From Marivita sp. (lineage in GTDB: Bacteria; Pseudomonadota; Alphaproteobacteria; Rhodobacterales; Rhodobacteraceae): a stretch of DNA of 64,000 bases. The translations under genes and the position numbers were made by a program. This document shows, in pieces, positions 17,666-28,091 of the stretch. The stretch is from the NCBI RefSeq assembly GCF_022763305.1, contig NZ_JALEGT010000051.1, positions 24,103-88,102 of the forward strand, written 5' to 3'. The stretch's first letter is position 1. Each line of letters begins with the position of its first letter. The notes beneath the pieces are model-generated. The model ran no database searches and had not been told where the DNA came from. It was given only the letters and a program-made list of their open reading frames with translations.

Positions 17666-18229
17666 CAGCTCTTCCACAGTCGAGCCATAACCTCCGCCGT
17701 TGACGTAGGTCAGTTCGGTCGCCGTAGAATTGCGGCCCAGCGCGGTGTTGCGATAGGGAAAGCGGCCGAATTTGCGGATCACCTCACGATGAGCCCGGGC
17801 GTGCAGCAGGTTGCTGGCCCCCTGCAACGGCATCCGTTCCAGCATCAGGCGAACGCAGCGATCCTGATCACAGAGGTTCTCGGAATGCATGAGCGGCAAG
17901 TAGAAGAACTGCCGCGCGGGTTCGTCGATCCGGAGATCCCAATTCTTGCCGATCGCCTGCTTTGCCGCCGCCAGCGCGATCTTGTCCGACGCAAAAGCGC
18001 GGCCCGAACCGCGGAACATGTTGCGCGGGAACTGGTCCAGCAGGACGATATACGCCAGCGCGCCGCTCGGATAGGTCAGCCACAGCGCGTGACGGCCCTC
18101 CATCGCACCCTCCCAGGCCGCGCCGAACCGGTCACGGATCTCCTGATCCAGCGCCTCTTCGGATTTGTACCATCCCTCCGGCCCGACCTCGTCGAGCCAG
18201 AACCCCAAAACGTCCTCAGGCGTGATCAT
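17651..18229 (-). CDS. DUF924 family protein
   Basis: MITPEDVLGFWLDEVGPEGWYKSEEALDQEIRDRF...LDQFPRNMFRGSGRAFASD...FFYLPLMHSENL. Confidence 0.9.
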   Translation of the reverse strand: MITPEDVLGFWLDEVGPEGWYKSEEALDQEIRDRFGAAWEGAMEGRHALWLTYPSGALAYIVLLDQFPRNMFRGSGRAFASDKIALAAAKQAIGKNWDLRIDEPARQFFYLPLMHSENLCDQDRCVRLMLERMPLQGASNLLHARAHREVIRKFGRFPYRNTALGRNSTATELTYVNGGGYGSTVEELKKAG

Positions 18230-18357
18230 CACTCTCTCCCGACCCTGCGCAAAGTCCCCCAAGACCTTGGCCGACGCTACTCAAGAAAAGAATCGCGCAA
18301 CAGTCACTTTTGATGTCAGGGCCGACACATGACGCTTTTTTCGGCGGTTGGTGGACA

Positions 18358-19650
18358 TCACGTCGCAGGGCTGTCCGGTTTGGCAGCAGCTTCGTCCTGG
18401 GCCTCGGCCTCCGCCTCGGCGGTTTCGATGGCCCATTCCGAGGCGATCTCGACCGTGACCGGCGATGCGGTGGGCATCATGCCCTGGTAGGCAATGGTGT
18501 CTTCGGCTGCAGGCGCAGGACGCTGGGTCATCCGGTAGATGGCGTACCCGGTCAGGGTCAGCAGGACAAAGGCCAGCAGGATGAAATATCCCGGTGGTCC
18601 CATCACCTGCATCGCATAGCCGATGATGAGCGGGCCCGTGATGGCCCCGACCCCGTTCACGAAGAGCAGCCCGGCAGACGCCGCCGCCATGTCCTCGTGC
18701 TGAAGGAAGTCATTGGTATAGGCGATGAGCAACGAATAGAGCGGGTTCGACAGCCCCCCGATCAGGAAGGCTGCGGCGACCAGGATGTAGAAATTCGCGC
18801 CAAGCACCATGCCCATGACCGAAGCAAGCCCCGCGATCAATGCTGACAGCGCGATCAGCTTGCGCCGGTCCGCCCGGTCCGACAGCCAGCCCACCGGGTA
18901 CTGGAAAAGCAGCGCACCCACGTAAAACGCCGCCGTGAAGATCGGGATCTGCCCGATGCTCAGCCCGGCCTCGGTGGCATAGACCGCCGCCATCCCGAAC
19001 TGCGCGGCAAAGACGCTGCCCATCAGGAACATGCCGACACAACCCAAAGGCGAGGTCTTGTACAGCTCCACCAGCGTCATCCGCTTGGTGCTCTCGAACG
19101 CCGGTGTGGGCGAGATCGACAGCAGGATCGGCGCAAAGGCGATGGAGACCAAAACCGACGGGATCACGAACAGCAGGTATCCCGACGGGTCCGGCACCAC
19201 GAGCAGGCCCTGTGCGATGATGATGCCCAGCATCTGCACGATCATGTAAGCCGACAGCGCCTGTCCGCGCGTTTCATTGGTGGCCGAATTGTTCAGCCAG
19301 CTTTCCGCCGTCACGTAGACACCGCAGAAACAGAAGCCGATCACAACGCGTCCCAGAATCCACGCAATCGGATCCTGGATCGTCGGAAAGAGCAGCAGCG
19401 CCGCCGACACGAATGACCCAAGCGCCGCAAAGACCCGCACATGGCCCACCCGCCGGATCATGATGGGTGTCACCCGCGACGCAATGAGGAACCCTGCGAA
19501 ATAGGCCGACATCACAAGCGACATCTCGACCGAGGAAAAGCCGATCGAAGACCCGCGCACCCCCAGCAGCGACCCCTGCAGGCCATTGCCCAGCATCAAG
19601 AGCAGCATGCCCAGCAGCAATGGCCAGGAGGTTCGGATCACGGTCAGCAT
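18358..19650 (-). CDS. MFS transporter
   Basis: 12-TM pattern; MLTVIRTSWPLLLGMLLLMLGNGLQGSLLGVRGSSIGFSS...GWLSDRADRRKLIALS... Confidence 0.9.
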   Translation of the reverse strand: MLTVIRTSWPLLLGMLLLMLGNGLQGSLLGVRGSSIGFSSVEMSLVMSAYFAGFLIASRVTPIMIRRVGHVRVFAALGSFVSAALLLFPTIQDPIAWILGRVVIGFCFCGVYVTAESWLNNSATNETRGQALSAYMIVQMLGIIIAQGLLVVPDPSGYLLFVIPSVLVSIAFAPILLSISPTPAFESTKRMTLVELYKTSPLGCVGMFLMGSVFAAQFGMAAVYATEAGLSIGQIPIFTAAFYVGALLFQYPVGWLSDRADRRKLIALSALIAGLASVMGMVLGANFYILVAAAFLIGGLSNPLYSLLIAYTNDFLQHEDMAAASAGLLFVNGVGAITGPLIIGYAMQVMGPPGYFILLAFVLLTLTGYAIYRMTQRPAPAAEDTIAYQGMMPTASPVTVEIASEWAIETAEAEAEAQDEAAAKPDSPAT

Positions 19651-19765
19651 GTCTTGTCCCTTTGTCCGTTCGCGTGGCCTTGCGTCTGGGCTAGAGCAGC
19701 AGGATCACAATCGCAAGAACCAGAGCGACAGAATTCCGACATGCCATGCCGCAGACGGGACAGGC

Positions 19766-20812
19766 CTACGGGATCAGCAGCGAACTGTCCCCATAGGAAA
19801 AGAACCGGTACCGGTTCTCGATCGCATGGGCGTAGATCTCGCGTACGCGCTCCTGCCCCATCAGCGCCGAAACCAGCATCATCAGCGTGGATTTGGGCAG
19901 GTGGAAATTCGTCATCAGCCCGTCGGTCACGTGGAACCTGAAACCCGGATAGATGAAGATGTCGGTGTCCCCCTCCCACGGCTGGATACTGCCCCCGCGC
20001 GCAGCACTCTCGATCAGCCGCAGCGCCGTGGTGCCCACCGGGATCACCCGCCCGCCCGCCGCCTTGGTCGCGGCGATCTCGGAGGCGGCTGTCTCGGACA
20101 CGCGGCCCCATTCGGCGTGCATCTTGTGGGTGGTCACATCCTCGACCTTGACCGGCAGGAAGGTGCCCGCGCCCACATGCAGCGTGACGAAACTCATGCC
20201 CACCCCCCGCGCCTGCAGTGCTGCCACCAGCGCCTCGTCAAAATGCAGCGATGCCGTGGGTGCCGCCACCGCGCCCATATTGCGCGCCCAGATGGTCTGG
20301 TAGTCTTCCTTGTCCTTCTCGTCCGCGGGCCGCTTGGCCGCGATGTAGGGCGGCAGGGGCATGGCCCCCGCCTCGGCCAACGCCGCGTCGAAATCATCGC
20401 CCGTCAGATTGAACCGCAGCAGCCCCTGCCCGTCGCTCCGCCCTTCGAGGATGGCCGTCAGGTCAGACGAGAACACCACCTCTTCCCCCTCGCGCAGCTT
20501 CTTGAGTGGTTTGACCAGCGCCGACCATGTCCCGTCCGCCTGCGGCTCAAGCAGCGTCACCTCGATCTTCGCCTCGGTCGCGCCAGCCTCGCCCACACGG
20601 TGCCGCACACCGAACAACCGCGCCGGGATCACCTTCGTGTCGTTCAGCACCAGCCGGTCCGTGGGCCGCAGGATCTCCGGCAACTGGTTCACGATCCGGT
20701 CCGCAATCCCCCCCGCCTCGGCATGCAAGAGCCGCGCTGACGACCGGGGCGAGGCAGGCCGCGTGGCGATCAAGTCGTCTGGCAGGTGGAAATCGAAATC
20801 GCTGAGTTTCAT
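19766..20812 (-). CDS. queA: tRNA preQ1(34) S-adenosylmethionine ribosyltransferase-isomerase QueA
   Basis: [29 protein letters not shown]...[28 protein letters not shown]...[32 protein letters not shown]. Confidence 0.97.
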   Translation of the reverse strand: MKLSDFDFHLPDDLIATRPASPRSSARLLHAEAGGIADRIVNQLPEILRPTDRLVLNDTKVIPARLFGVRHRVGEAGATEAKIEVTLLEPQADGTWSALVKPLKKLREGEEVVFSSDLTAILEGRSDGQGLLRFNLTGDDFDAALAEAGAMPLPPYIAAKRPADEKDKEDYQTIWARNMGAVAAPTASLHFDEALVAALQARGVGMSFVTLHVGAGTFLPVKVEDVTTHKMHAEWGRVSETAASEIAATKAAGGRVIPVGTTALRLIESAARGGSIQPWEGDTDIFIYPGFRFHVTDGLMTNFHLPKSTLMMLVSALMGQERVREIYAHAIENRYRFFSYGDSSLLIP

Positions 20813-20951
20813 GGGTCCGGTCCGCTGCTGCATCTGTGGCCGCAGCCCTTACCGAACTTGCGGAGGCAACAAAAGCACGGAGCACGTTTCGCTCAGAATG
20901 ACGCAAATGGCAGGAGTGAGCCGAAAGGCCCCGTCCTGACCGGGCGCTCCG

Positions 20952-21602
20952 TCAGAGCACCTTCCGCGTCAGCACGACATTGAACGAGATCGAAACGCGT
21001 GGCTCGTCCACGAGATTGGGGTGGACAAGGTGGTGCAGAAAACTCGGCCAGAGGAACAATTCACCGGGCTTCGGCAGTCGCCTGTACTCTGGGTTGAATT
21101 GACCATCATCCCTGACCGCATTCATGTTGGCTTGCGGACGCGGATCGAAAAAGCTGATCTCACCCGGATTCAGATCGCTCCGATTGCGGATCGCCTCGGA
21201 TTGATCTGGGACCTGCACGTAGTAGGTGCCAGACAGCCAGGAATGCGGGTGGTTGTGAAGGTTGTGATAGTCCCCGCGCCGGTTGATGTTCGCCCAGCCC
21301 TGAATATCGAACTCAGGGCGATAGCTCATGTTCAGCTCGGCGGCATAATCAAGAACCGCCTTGTGGCAGCATTGGCGCAGCCAGCCGATGGCGGGATGCG
21401 ATTGGCCGAAGATGTCCTGATCGAGGTACCGCACAGTCAGGTCCTGGGTCCCGGTATCCTCTGCAAGCAGCATCGGGGCCAGCACGGCATTCGCCTGTTC
21501 CGCGCCGGGAAGCGTCAGTGTCATTAGAAGGGTCGGCCAGAGACGTTCGAACTGGGGGCGTGCCAAGTCAGTCATGTGAAGTGTCCGCAATACCTCGGAC
21601 AT
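20952..21602 (-). CDS. TIGR02466-type putative 2OG-Fe(II) oxygenase
   Basis: ...MSYRPEFDIQGWANINRRGDYHNLHNHPHSWLSGTYYVQVP...GELFLWPSFLHHLVHPNLVDEPRVSISFNVVL. Confidence 0.85.
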   Translation of the reverse strand: MSEVLRTLHMTDLARPQFERLWPTLLMTLTLPGAEQANAVLAPMLLAEDTGTQDLTVRYLDQDIFGQSHPAIGWLRQCCHKAVLDYAAELNMSYRPEFDIQGWANINRRGDYHNLHNHPHSWLSGTYYVQVPDQSEAIRNRSDLNPGEISFFDPRPQANMNAVRDDGQFNPEYRRLPKPGELFLWPSFLHHLVHPNLVDEPRVSISFNVVLTRKVL

Positions 21603-21754
21603 GAAAACGTCATCCCCGGGTTGCCCAAGGCATGACATATTTACTGGGCCGCTTCCATGGCCTTGGTTCGATCCACAGGCCACATTGAGGAATGGACTTC
21701 TCCTTCGCCCCGCATCCCCGACCCCTGCCCGACTGGGACACACGTCAGCCCCGC

Positions 21755-24700
21755 CTACTCCCCTACCTGCGGCGCAGGCCGCCTGAAGATCTCGCGGAAC
21801 ATGCCCGGCGTCAGCGCCGAGAGCGGGTTCACACTGACATTCGGCTGATTGGCCGGCCCCGTGAGGTTGAAGTTGAACCCGATCAGCCCCTCGCCCTTGC
21901 GGGTGAAGATGCTGCCGATGCCGTTGAGGAAAAAGATCGGCGACAGCACACCCTGCAGGTCGAGCATCCCGGCGCCCAGATTGTAGGTCCCGTCCATCGA
22001 AATCCCCATCGACGGGCCGGTCGCGCTCGACCGGGTGAGGATCAGCTGATCCGGAGTCAGGCGGAACCGCGCCTCCACCTCGGTGAAGAGGATGCCCGGC
22101 CCTTCAAGCTGGTCAAGCAGCCCCACGATGCTGATCGCGTCCAGCAAGGACGCAATGCCCGGCGCATCCCGGAGCCGCGTGTTCACCACGTCCAGCGCGC
22201 CATCATAGCTGCCCGCCTGTCCGGTCACCGGCGCCAGCGCGAGGGTCATGTCGCCTCCGGCCACGGTTTTGAGGATGCCCGCCTCGCGGATCACCCGGCC
22301 CGCATCGTTCGACCGGATGCGAAACGCCGTTGCGCCGCCCTGCGGCAGGGCTTCGCCCACGATGGGCGCCGCGCCATTGACGCTGGCGGTGAAGCTGCCG
22401 CTCAGCCCCGCACCGGATTGCAGATCACCCCGGAAGTCCGTCAGACGGATGCTGTTGGACACTTGCAGCGCATCGAGCGCCAGGGTCAACGGCACACGCG
22501 CGCCGGTTCCACCACCCCCGCCGCCCCGACCGAAAGGCGCGTTGCGCAGATCGACGGTCCCGCCCGCAATACGCACTGCGGGCGGCACACCGGCGCCGCG
22601 ACCGGTCAGCACGACCGGCGCATCGAGCCATCCGCCCGCACGCACGCGCTCAAGGTCGATGCTGTCCAGCGATCCGTCAGCGTTCAGCGTGATCCTGCCC
22701 TGCGCCTCCAGCCCCGGCCCCGCCAGCACCAGCCGCTCGATCCGGGCGGGTTGGGCGAGAACCCCCGCCACCTCCAGCGTGCCCGCCGTTCCGCGCGGCA
22801 GGGTCCAGCCGATGGGGGGCAGCGAGAGGCCGATCCCGGACAGACGCGACGTCAGCGAGAACGACGGCGGCGCGCCGGGTTTCAGATCGACCCGCAGATC
22901 GGCGGGACCCGACCCGCTCACCATCTCCTCGGGCAGAGCCACGCCAAAGGATTGCGCCGCCGCCTGCGACAGGGTCACGACCCCGTCCACCGTGCTGCCG
23001 ATCTGCGCGGTGCCGGGCTCCGGGATCGGCAGGGTCCATGTCCCCTCGAACGGCACGCCCGACAGTGCGGCCTGACCCGACACCTGCAACCGGTCATTGC
23101 GCACCGACACGTCCAGAGCGCGGGCGGTCAGGCTGCGATTGGGGACGATCGCATCGCTCGCCACCTCGGTCGCGCGCCCCTGGACTGCAAGCCGCATATC
23201 GGGCAACCGAACCCCGGGCCGCAACGGCAGGTCGAGCGTGCCGTCGAACCGCACCTGCCCCGCCAGAAGGTCCACCGGCCTCCGGGCGCGTTGCATGAGC
23301 CGGATCGGCTCGCTGTCGAGATAGGACAGCAGTGCCTCGATGCTGCCCGCGCCCGAGAGCGTGATCTGCCCGTCCGCCGGGCGCTGCCGTGTGTCCGGGA
23401 TCACGAAACTGCTGCCGTCGATGGTGATGGCTCCACCCTGTTCCGGCGTGATCCGTCCCCGTGTGACGCGCACCGCAAAGCGGTCGTCGTTGAGGGTCAG
23501 CGTGCCCGCCCCCTGTTCGACCACCGGCAGGCTGCGCGCATACCGCACCTGCGCCTGATCGAAGGCCGCATTAAGATAGATCACGGGCCGCGGCTCGTCC
23601 TGCGAGCGCAGCGCGAACTGACCGCGCCGGATCTGTCCGCCCTCGATATTGGTGACCACCCAGTCGCGGGTGCGCGGGGCCAGAGCCACCGGCCAGAGAT
23701 GCAGCAGCGCCTCGGGGGTCAACGCCCCGAAACTGCCGTCGAGCGCATAGTCCCAGGCGTCCTGCGACGCGCGCAACTTGCCGGACATGCGCAGCGGCAC
23801 CTGCGGGTCGTCGATCCACACGCGGCCAAGATCAAGCTCGAACGGCGCGAGCCTCAGCCGGAAATCAAGCTCTGCCCGGTCAATCGACAGGGGCACATCA
23901 AAGAGCGTGTCGGGCGCGGCCTCGAGCCGGCTGAACCGCACCTGCCCCAGCATCTGGGACGGGATGCCATCGCGCAGATCGGCCAGCGTTGCGCGCCCAT
24001 CCGCGACCGCGCGCACCAGATCGCTGTCCACGGACAATTCGCTGAAACTGATCTGCGAACGGTCCGGATCATAGGTGAAATAGCTGCGCGCGGCGTTGAA
24101 GGGGATCGGCGGTGTGTCCGGTGTCGGCTGCACCACCCCCGCATCGATCTGCAACGTGGCATTGAGCGGACCGAGCGAGCCATCCGCGCGCATCGCCGCG
24201 CGCAGCGATCCCGAGATCGGCGCCCGGAGCGCCCCGAGCCAGGCCAGCGCCGGGCCTTGAGTGGCAATATCCTGCGAGGGCATGTCGTCGAGGGACACGC
24301 CGAAGGCGACGTCGGTCTCACCGATGGTCGATGCGGCATCCAGCTGCAACCGGGTCGCCGTGGCCCCGCCGCCCAGCAGGGCGAAATCCCCCGACAGGCG
24401 CAGCTGATCCCCCGCGCGGTCAAGCCGCAACCGGCCGCCATCCACCGTCCAGCCACGCCGCGCCCGGGCATCCTCGAAGCGCAGGGTCAATGCGCTGGCT
24501 TCGACCGATTGCAGCCGCGCCAGCCGCTCGTCCATCAGCAGCCGGTCGATCTGCGCCACCAGCGTCGGCACGTCCGGCGCGGAGCCATCCACCGCAAAGG
24601 CGTCCCCCAGGGCAAGCCCCAGTTGCCCCGCCCGGTTGCGCGTGAGTGTGACGAAGGCGCCGCTCACGCTCAGGTCGCGCAGGACCACCCGCCGCCGGAT

Positions 24701-25060
24701 CAGGTCCGGCAGGGCAAGGCCGATCTCGATATCCGAGAGCACCGCGACCGGCGTCCCTGCCGCCGTCTGGATGTCCACGTCCAGCAGGATGACCCGCGTG
24801 CGCCCATCCCGCTCCAGCCGAAGCTGCACATCCCCGAAGAGCACCTGGAATCCCGGCAACACTGTGGCCAGCCGCTCTTCCACCGTGTCGCGCACCCAGT
24901 CAGGGGCCGACAGGCTGCGCCCGACCAGCGCCCAGCCGGTCCCGAGTGTGACCAGCAGCAGCGCCAGCATCATCGACACCGCCCAGCGGGCCCGCCGACT
25001 GCGCGACGGCGACATCTGCGGTTGCGTGGGCTGTTCCGTCTCCGTCACTGGAAGCGGCAT
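21755..25060 (-). CDS. Large AsmA/YhdP-like (DUF3971) envelope protein
   Basis: 1101 aa, N-terminal TM anchor (ARWAVSMMLALLLVTLGTGWALVGRSL), beta-rich repeats, C-terminal ...ISMDGTYNLGAGMLDLQGVLSPIFFLNGIGSIFTRKGEGLIGFNFNLTG... Confidence 0.85.
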   Translation of the reverse strand: MPLPVTETEQPTQPQMSPSRSRRARWAVSMMLALLLVTLGTGWALVGRSLSAPDWVRDTVEERLATVLPGFQVLFGDVQLRLERDGRTRVILLDVDIQTAAGTPVAVLSDIEIGLALPDLIRRRVVLRDLSVSGAFVTLTRNRAGQLGLALGDAFAVDGSAPDVPTLVAQIDRLLMDERLARLQSVEASALTLRFEDARARRGWTVDGGRLRLDRAGDQLRLSGDFALLGGGATATRLQLDAASTIGETDVAFGVSLDDMPSQDIATQGPALAWLGALRAPISGSLRAAMRADGSLGPLNATLQIDAGVVQPTPDTPPIPFNAARSYFTYDPDRSQISFSELSVDSDLVRAVADGRATLADLRDGIPSQMLGQVRFSRLEAAPDTLFDVPLSIDRAELDFRLRLAPFELDLGRVWIDDPQVPLRMSGKLRASQDAWDYALDGSFGALTPEALLHLWPVALAPRTRDWVVTNIEGGQIRRGQFALRSQDEPRPVIYLNAAFDQAQVRYARSLPVVEQGAGTLTLNDDRFAVRVTRGRITPEQGGAITIDGSSFVIPDTRQRPADGQITLSGAGSIEALLSYLDSEPIRLMQRARRPVDLLAGQVRFDGTLDLPLRPGVRLPDMRLAVQGRATEVASDAIVPNRSLTARALDVSVRNDRLQVSGQAALSGVPFEGTWTLPIPEPGTAQIGSTVDGVVTLSQAAAQSFGVALPEEMVSGSGPADLRVDLKPGAPPSFSLTSRLSGIGLSLPPIGWTLPRGTAGTLEVAGVLAQPARIERLVLAGPGLEAQGRITLNADGSLDSIDLERVRAGGWLDAPVVLTGRGAGVPPAVRIAGGTVDLRNAPFGRGGGGGGTGARVPLTLALDALQVSNSIRLTDFRGDLQSGAGLSGSFTASVNGAAPIVGEALPQGGATAFRIRSNDAGRVIREAGILKTVAGGDMTLALAPVTGQAGSYDGALDVVNTRLRDAPGIASLLDAISIVGLLDQLEGPGILFTEVEARFRLTPDQLILTRSSATGPSMGISMDGTYNLGAGMLDLQGVLSPIFFLNGIGSIFTRKGEGLIGFNFNLTGPANQPNVSVNPLSALTPGMFREIFRRPAPQVGE

Positions 25061-25130
25061 CCTTTTGCGTTATTCTCTGGTCAGCCGGGGATCTCCCCGA
25101 TCCGTTTTCATCTTCATAAAGGATAGCGCC

Positions 25131-25598
25131 ATGAGCGATACACTGGAATTGGCTCCGGACTTCACCCTGCCGGTTCAGGGCGGCGATCACAGCGAAGTTT
25201 CGCTGAAGGATTTGCGCGGCACGCCGGTCGTGCTGTTTTTTTACCCGCGCGACGACACTTCGGGCTGCACCAAGGAAAACGAGGCCTTCACCGCGCTGGA
25301 TGGCGAATTCGCCCAGATCGGCGTCAAGGTGTTCGGCATCTCGAAGGACAGTCTGGAAAGCCATGAGAAATTCATGGCCAAGAAGAAGCTGACGGTCCCA
25401 CTGATCTCGGACGAGCACGGCTCCGCGTCCGAGGATTTCGGCGTGTGGAAGGAAAAATCCATGTACGGCAAGAAATTCATGGGGATCGAACGGTCGACCT
25501 TCCTGATCGATGCCGAGGGGCGGATCGCAAAGGCCTGGCGCAAGGTCAAGGTTCCGGGCCATGCCGAAGAGGTGCTCGAGGCGGCAAAGGCGCTTTGA
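25131..25598 (+). CDS. bcp: Thioredoxin-dependent thiol peroxidase (peroxiredoxin Q/BCP)
   Basis: LAPDFTLPVQGG...VVLFFYPRDDTSGCTKENEAFTALDGEFAQIGVKVFGISKDS. Confidence 0.95.
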   Translation: MSDTLELAPDFTLPVQGGDHSEVSLKDLRGTPVVLFFYPRDDTSGCTKENEAFTALDGEFAQIGVKVFGISKDSLESHEKFMAKKKLTVPLISDEHGSASEDFGVWKEKSMYGKKFMGIERSTFLIDAEGRIAKAWRKVKVPGHAEEVLEAAKAL

Positions 25599-25610
25599 TG
25601 CATTTTGGAT

Positions 25611-25705
25611 CGGATCGGGCCACGCCCGATCCGACCGGCGCGCGCCTGCGGCGCGCATGAGGGCTCTGCCCTCATACTCCCGAAGTATTTGCAAACCAGA
25701 GAAGC
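25611..25705. repeat. Array of three adjacent perfect hairpins with 3-nt loops plus a downstream tail
   Basis: CGGATCGGGC-CAC-GCCCGATCCG (25611-25633); GCGCGCC-TGC-GGCGCGC (25640-25656); ATGAGGGC-TCT-GCCCTCAT (25657-25675); then ACTCCCGAAGTATTTGCAAACCAGAGAAGC. Confidence 0.9.
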
Positions 25706-25752
25706 ACAGGTCATCGGCTTGAACTTCAACGCCCAGCGCGCAATGAGGGGCC

Positions 25753-26562
25753 ATGATGACCTTATGTGACATGGCAGTGGATGTCCTGACCACCGCAGAC
25801 GGACGTGCCAAGACCGCGAAGTCGCGGGATTACGCACGCCAATGGTTCGCCGCGCGGGAGGCAGGCACCGCTTTGGAGATCGGCGCCGCTACGCCACCGC
25901 TGCGCCCGTCCCGGCCGGACGCGCCGGAATTGCTGGACCCGCGCGATGTGCCCAAGCGCAAGCCCGGCAGTCCGCAGGGGCGCATCGCGCTTCTGCATGC
26001 GGTGGCACATATCGAGCTGAACGCGGTCGATCTGCACTGGGACATCATCCCACGCTTTGCACAGATCAAAATGCCGATGGGGTTCTATGACGACTGGGTC
26101 AAGGCGGCGGACGAGGAATCCAAGCATTTCAACCTGATGTGCGACTGCCTCGAAGAGATGGGCAGCTATTACGGTGCCCTGCCCGCCCATGCCGGGATGT
26201 GGCGCGCCGCCGAGGATACGGTGGACGACTTCATGGGGCGGCTGGCCGTTGTGCCCATGGTGCTCGAAGCGCGGGGGCTGGATGTGACACCGGGCATGAT
26301 CGAGATCTTCCGCAAGGCCGATGCCAACAGCGCGGTGACCGCGCTTGAGACGATCTATGCCGAGGAAGTGGGCCATGTCGCCTACGGCTCGAAATGGTTT
26401 CATTTCCTCTGCGGGCGGCATGAGGAAGACCCGAAGGACGCCTTTCACAGCCTTGTCCGGCGCTATTTCAAGGGCGCACTCAAGCCGCCTTTCAACGAGG
26501 AAAAACGCGCCGAGGCGGGCCTGCCGCCGGATTTCTACTGGCCGCTGACCGAAACGCTCTGA
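25753..26562 (+). CDS. DUF455 family ferritin-like protein
   Basis: ...RIALLHAVAHIELNAVDLHWDIIPRF...DDWVKAADEESKHFNLMCDCLEEMGSYYGALPAHAGMW... Confidence 0.9.
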   Translation: MMTLCDMAVDVLTTADGRAKTAKSRDYARQWFAAREAGTALEIGAATPPLRPSRPDAPELLDPRDVPKRKPGSPQGRIALLHAVAHIELNAVDLHWDIIPRFAQIKMPMGFYDDWVKAADEESKHFNLMCDCLEEMGSYYGALPAHAGMWRAAEDTVDDFMGRLAVVPMVLEARGLDVTPGMIEIFRKADANSAVTALETIYAEEVGHVAYGSKWFHFLCGRHEEDPKDAFHSLVRRYFKGALKPPFNEEKRAEAGLPPDFYWPLTETL

Positions 26563-26777
26563 GCGATCTTGGCGCTGTTGCAATTGAGCATCGCATCATA
26601 AGCCCCGAGAAGATCGGCGAAATCTTGCCAATTCGGCAAGCCTTCGCGCGCGCGGGCGCAACATTGGTCCAAAAACGTTGCCAATTCGTGAATCGGTCTT
26701 TAGAGCCGTAACAGATACGCGCCCGGAGTTTGGGGCTTGAGAGGCGCGACCTAGGGACGGGAAAGAGGAACATACAG

Positions 26778-28091
26778 GTGCGCACACGTCTTGCGATCAA
26801 ACTGCATGCCACACTCGAACGCTTTTTTCCGGAACGCCGTCTGTTCCTTCGCTCCGACACCGACACCCGGTTCATCCGACTGAAATCCAGCACACAGGCG
26901 CTCGCGTTCGGGGGCGCCTCTCTTGTTTTGGCCTGGAGCATCATCGCGACTGCGGTGCTTTTGATGGACTCCATCGGATCGGGAAATTTCCGCGAACAGG
27001 CGCGCCGTGATCTCGAGACCTATCAGCTGCGCCTGAACATCCTGTCGGAAGAGCGCAATGCCCGCGCCGCCGAGGCGATTGCCGCGCAGGAACGGTTCAA
27101 CACCGCGCTCGAACAGGTGTCGGTGATGCAGACCAAGCTGCTGGAAGCCGAAACCCGGCAGGCCGAACTGGAAGCCGGGCTCGAGGCGGTGCAGCTGAAG
27201 CTGCGCGACGCGATCCGCGCGCGCGAGGACGTGCGCACCGAACTGGCCTCTTTGATGAGCGAGATCGAAGCCGGTGGAACCGGTGTCGCCTCGGCCGACA
27301 GCATCGACAGCACGACGCTGGATTTCCTGTCCGCCGCACTGGCCCGCACGGCCGAAGAGCGCGATCAGGTCGTGGCCGATGCACAGGACGCGCTGATCCG
27401 CGCCGACGAGATGGCCACCGAAATCCGCCTGATGGAAGAGAAGAACGATACGATCTTCCGTCAGCTTGAAGAGGCGATGACAGTCTCCGTCGCGCCGCTC
27501 GACAAGATGTTCGAAGCGGCGGGCATGAACCCCGACCGCATTCTCGACCAGGTGCGCCGTGGCTATTCCGGTCAGGGTGGCCCGCTGACCCCGCTCAGCT
27601 TCTCGACCCGGGGTGAAGACCCGTCCGAGGACATCCTGCGCGCCAACCGCATCCTGAACCAGATGGACCGCCTGAACCTCTACCGGATCGCGGCGGAAAA
27701 GGCGCCCTTTGCCATGCCGATCAAGGATTCGTTCCGCTTTACCAGCGGATTCGGATATCGCTGGGGCCGCCTGCATGCGGGCACCGATTTCGCCGGTGCG
27801 CATGGCACACCGATCTATGCGACGGCGGACGGTGTTGTGACGTTCGCAGGCTGGCAGTCAGGATATGGTAGGCTCGTCAAGATACAGCATGAGTTCGGCA
27901 TCGAGACCCGCTATGCCCACAACTCAAAACTCTACGTGACAGTGGGTCAAAGGGTCTCGCGCGGGGACAGAATTGCTGCTATGGGGAACACTGGACGTTC
28001 CACTGGCACCCACCTCCATTACGAAGTCCGTGTCGGCGGCAAACCTGTCAACCCCATGATCTACATCAAGGCTGCAAACGATGTTTTCTAA
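26778..28091 (+). CDS. M23 family metallopeptidase (DUF5930-like N-terminus, coiled coil)
   Basis: GTG start; C-terminal ...FTSGFGYRWGRLHAGTDFAGAHGTPIYATADGVVTFAGWQSGYGRLVKIQHEFGIETRYAHNSKLYVTVGQRVSRGDRIAAMGNTGRSTGTHLHYEVRVGG. Confidence 0.95.
   Translation: MRTRLAIKLHATLERFFPERRLFLRSDTDTRFIRLKSSTQALAFGGASLVLAWSIIATAVLLMDSIGSGNFREQARRDLETYQLRLNILSEERNARAAEAIAAQERFNTALEQVSVMQTKLLEAETRQAELEAGLEAVQLKLRDAIRAREDVRTELASLMSEIEAGGTGVASADSIDSTTLDFLSAALARTAEERDQVVADAQDALIRADEMATEIRLMEEKNDTIFRQLEEAMTVSVAPLDKMFEAAGMNPDRILDQVRRGYSGQGGPLTPLSFSTRGEDPSEDILRANRILNQMDRLNLYRIAAEKAPFAMPIKDSFRFTSGFGYRWGRLHAGTDFAGAHGTPIYATADGVVTFAGWQSGYGRLVKIQHEFGIETRYAHNSKLYVTVGQRVSRGDRIAAMGNTGRSTGTHLHYEVRVGGKPVNPMIYIKAANDVF

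Noticed and set aside
21692-25126. 1144-aa plus-strand ORF
   Set aside because: Antisense shadow of the AsmA/YhdP-like gene (21755-25060, -). Composition is extremely Arg/His/Gln/Pro rich with no recognisable domain; long antisense ORFs are expected at this GC content.
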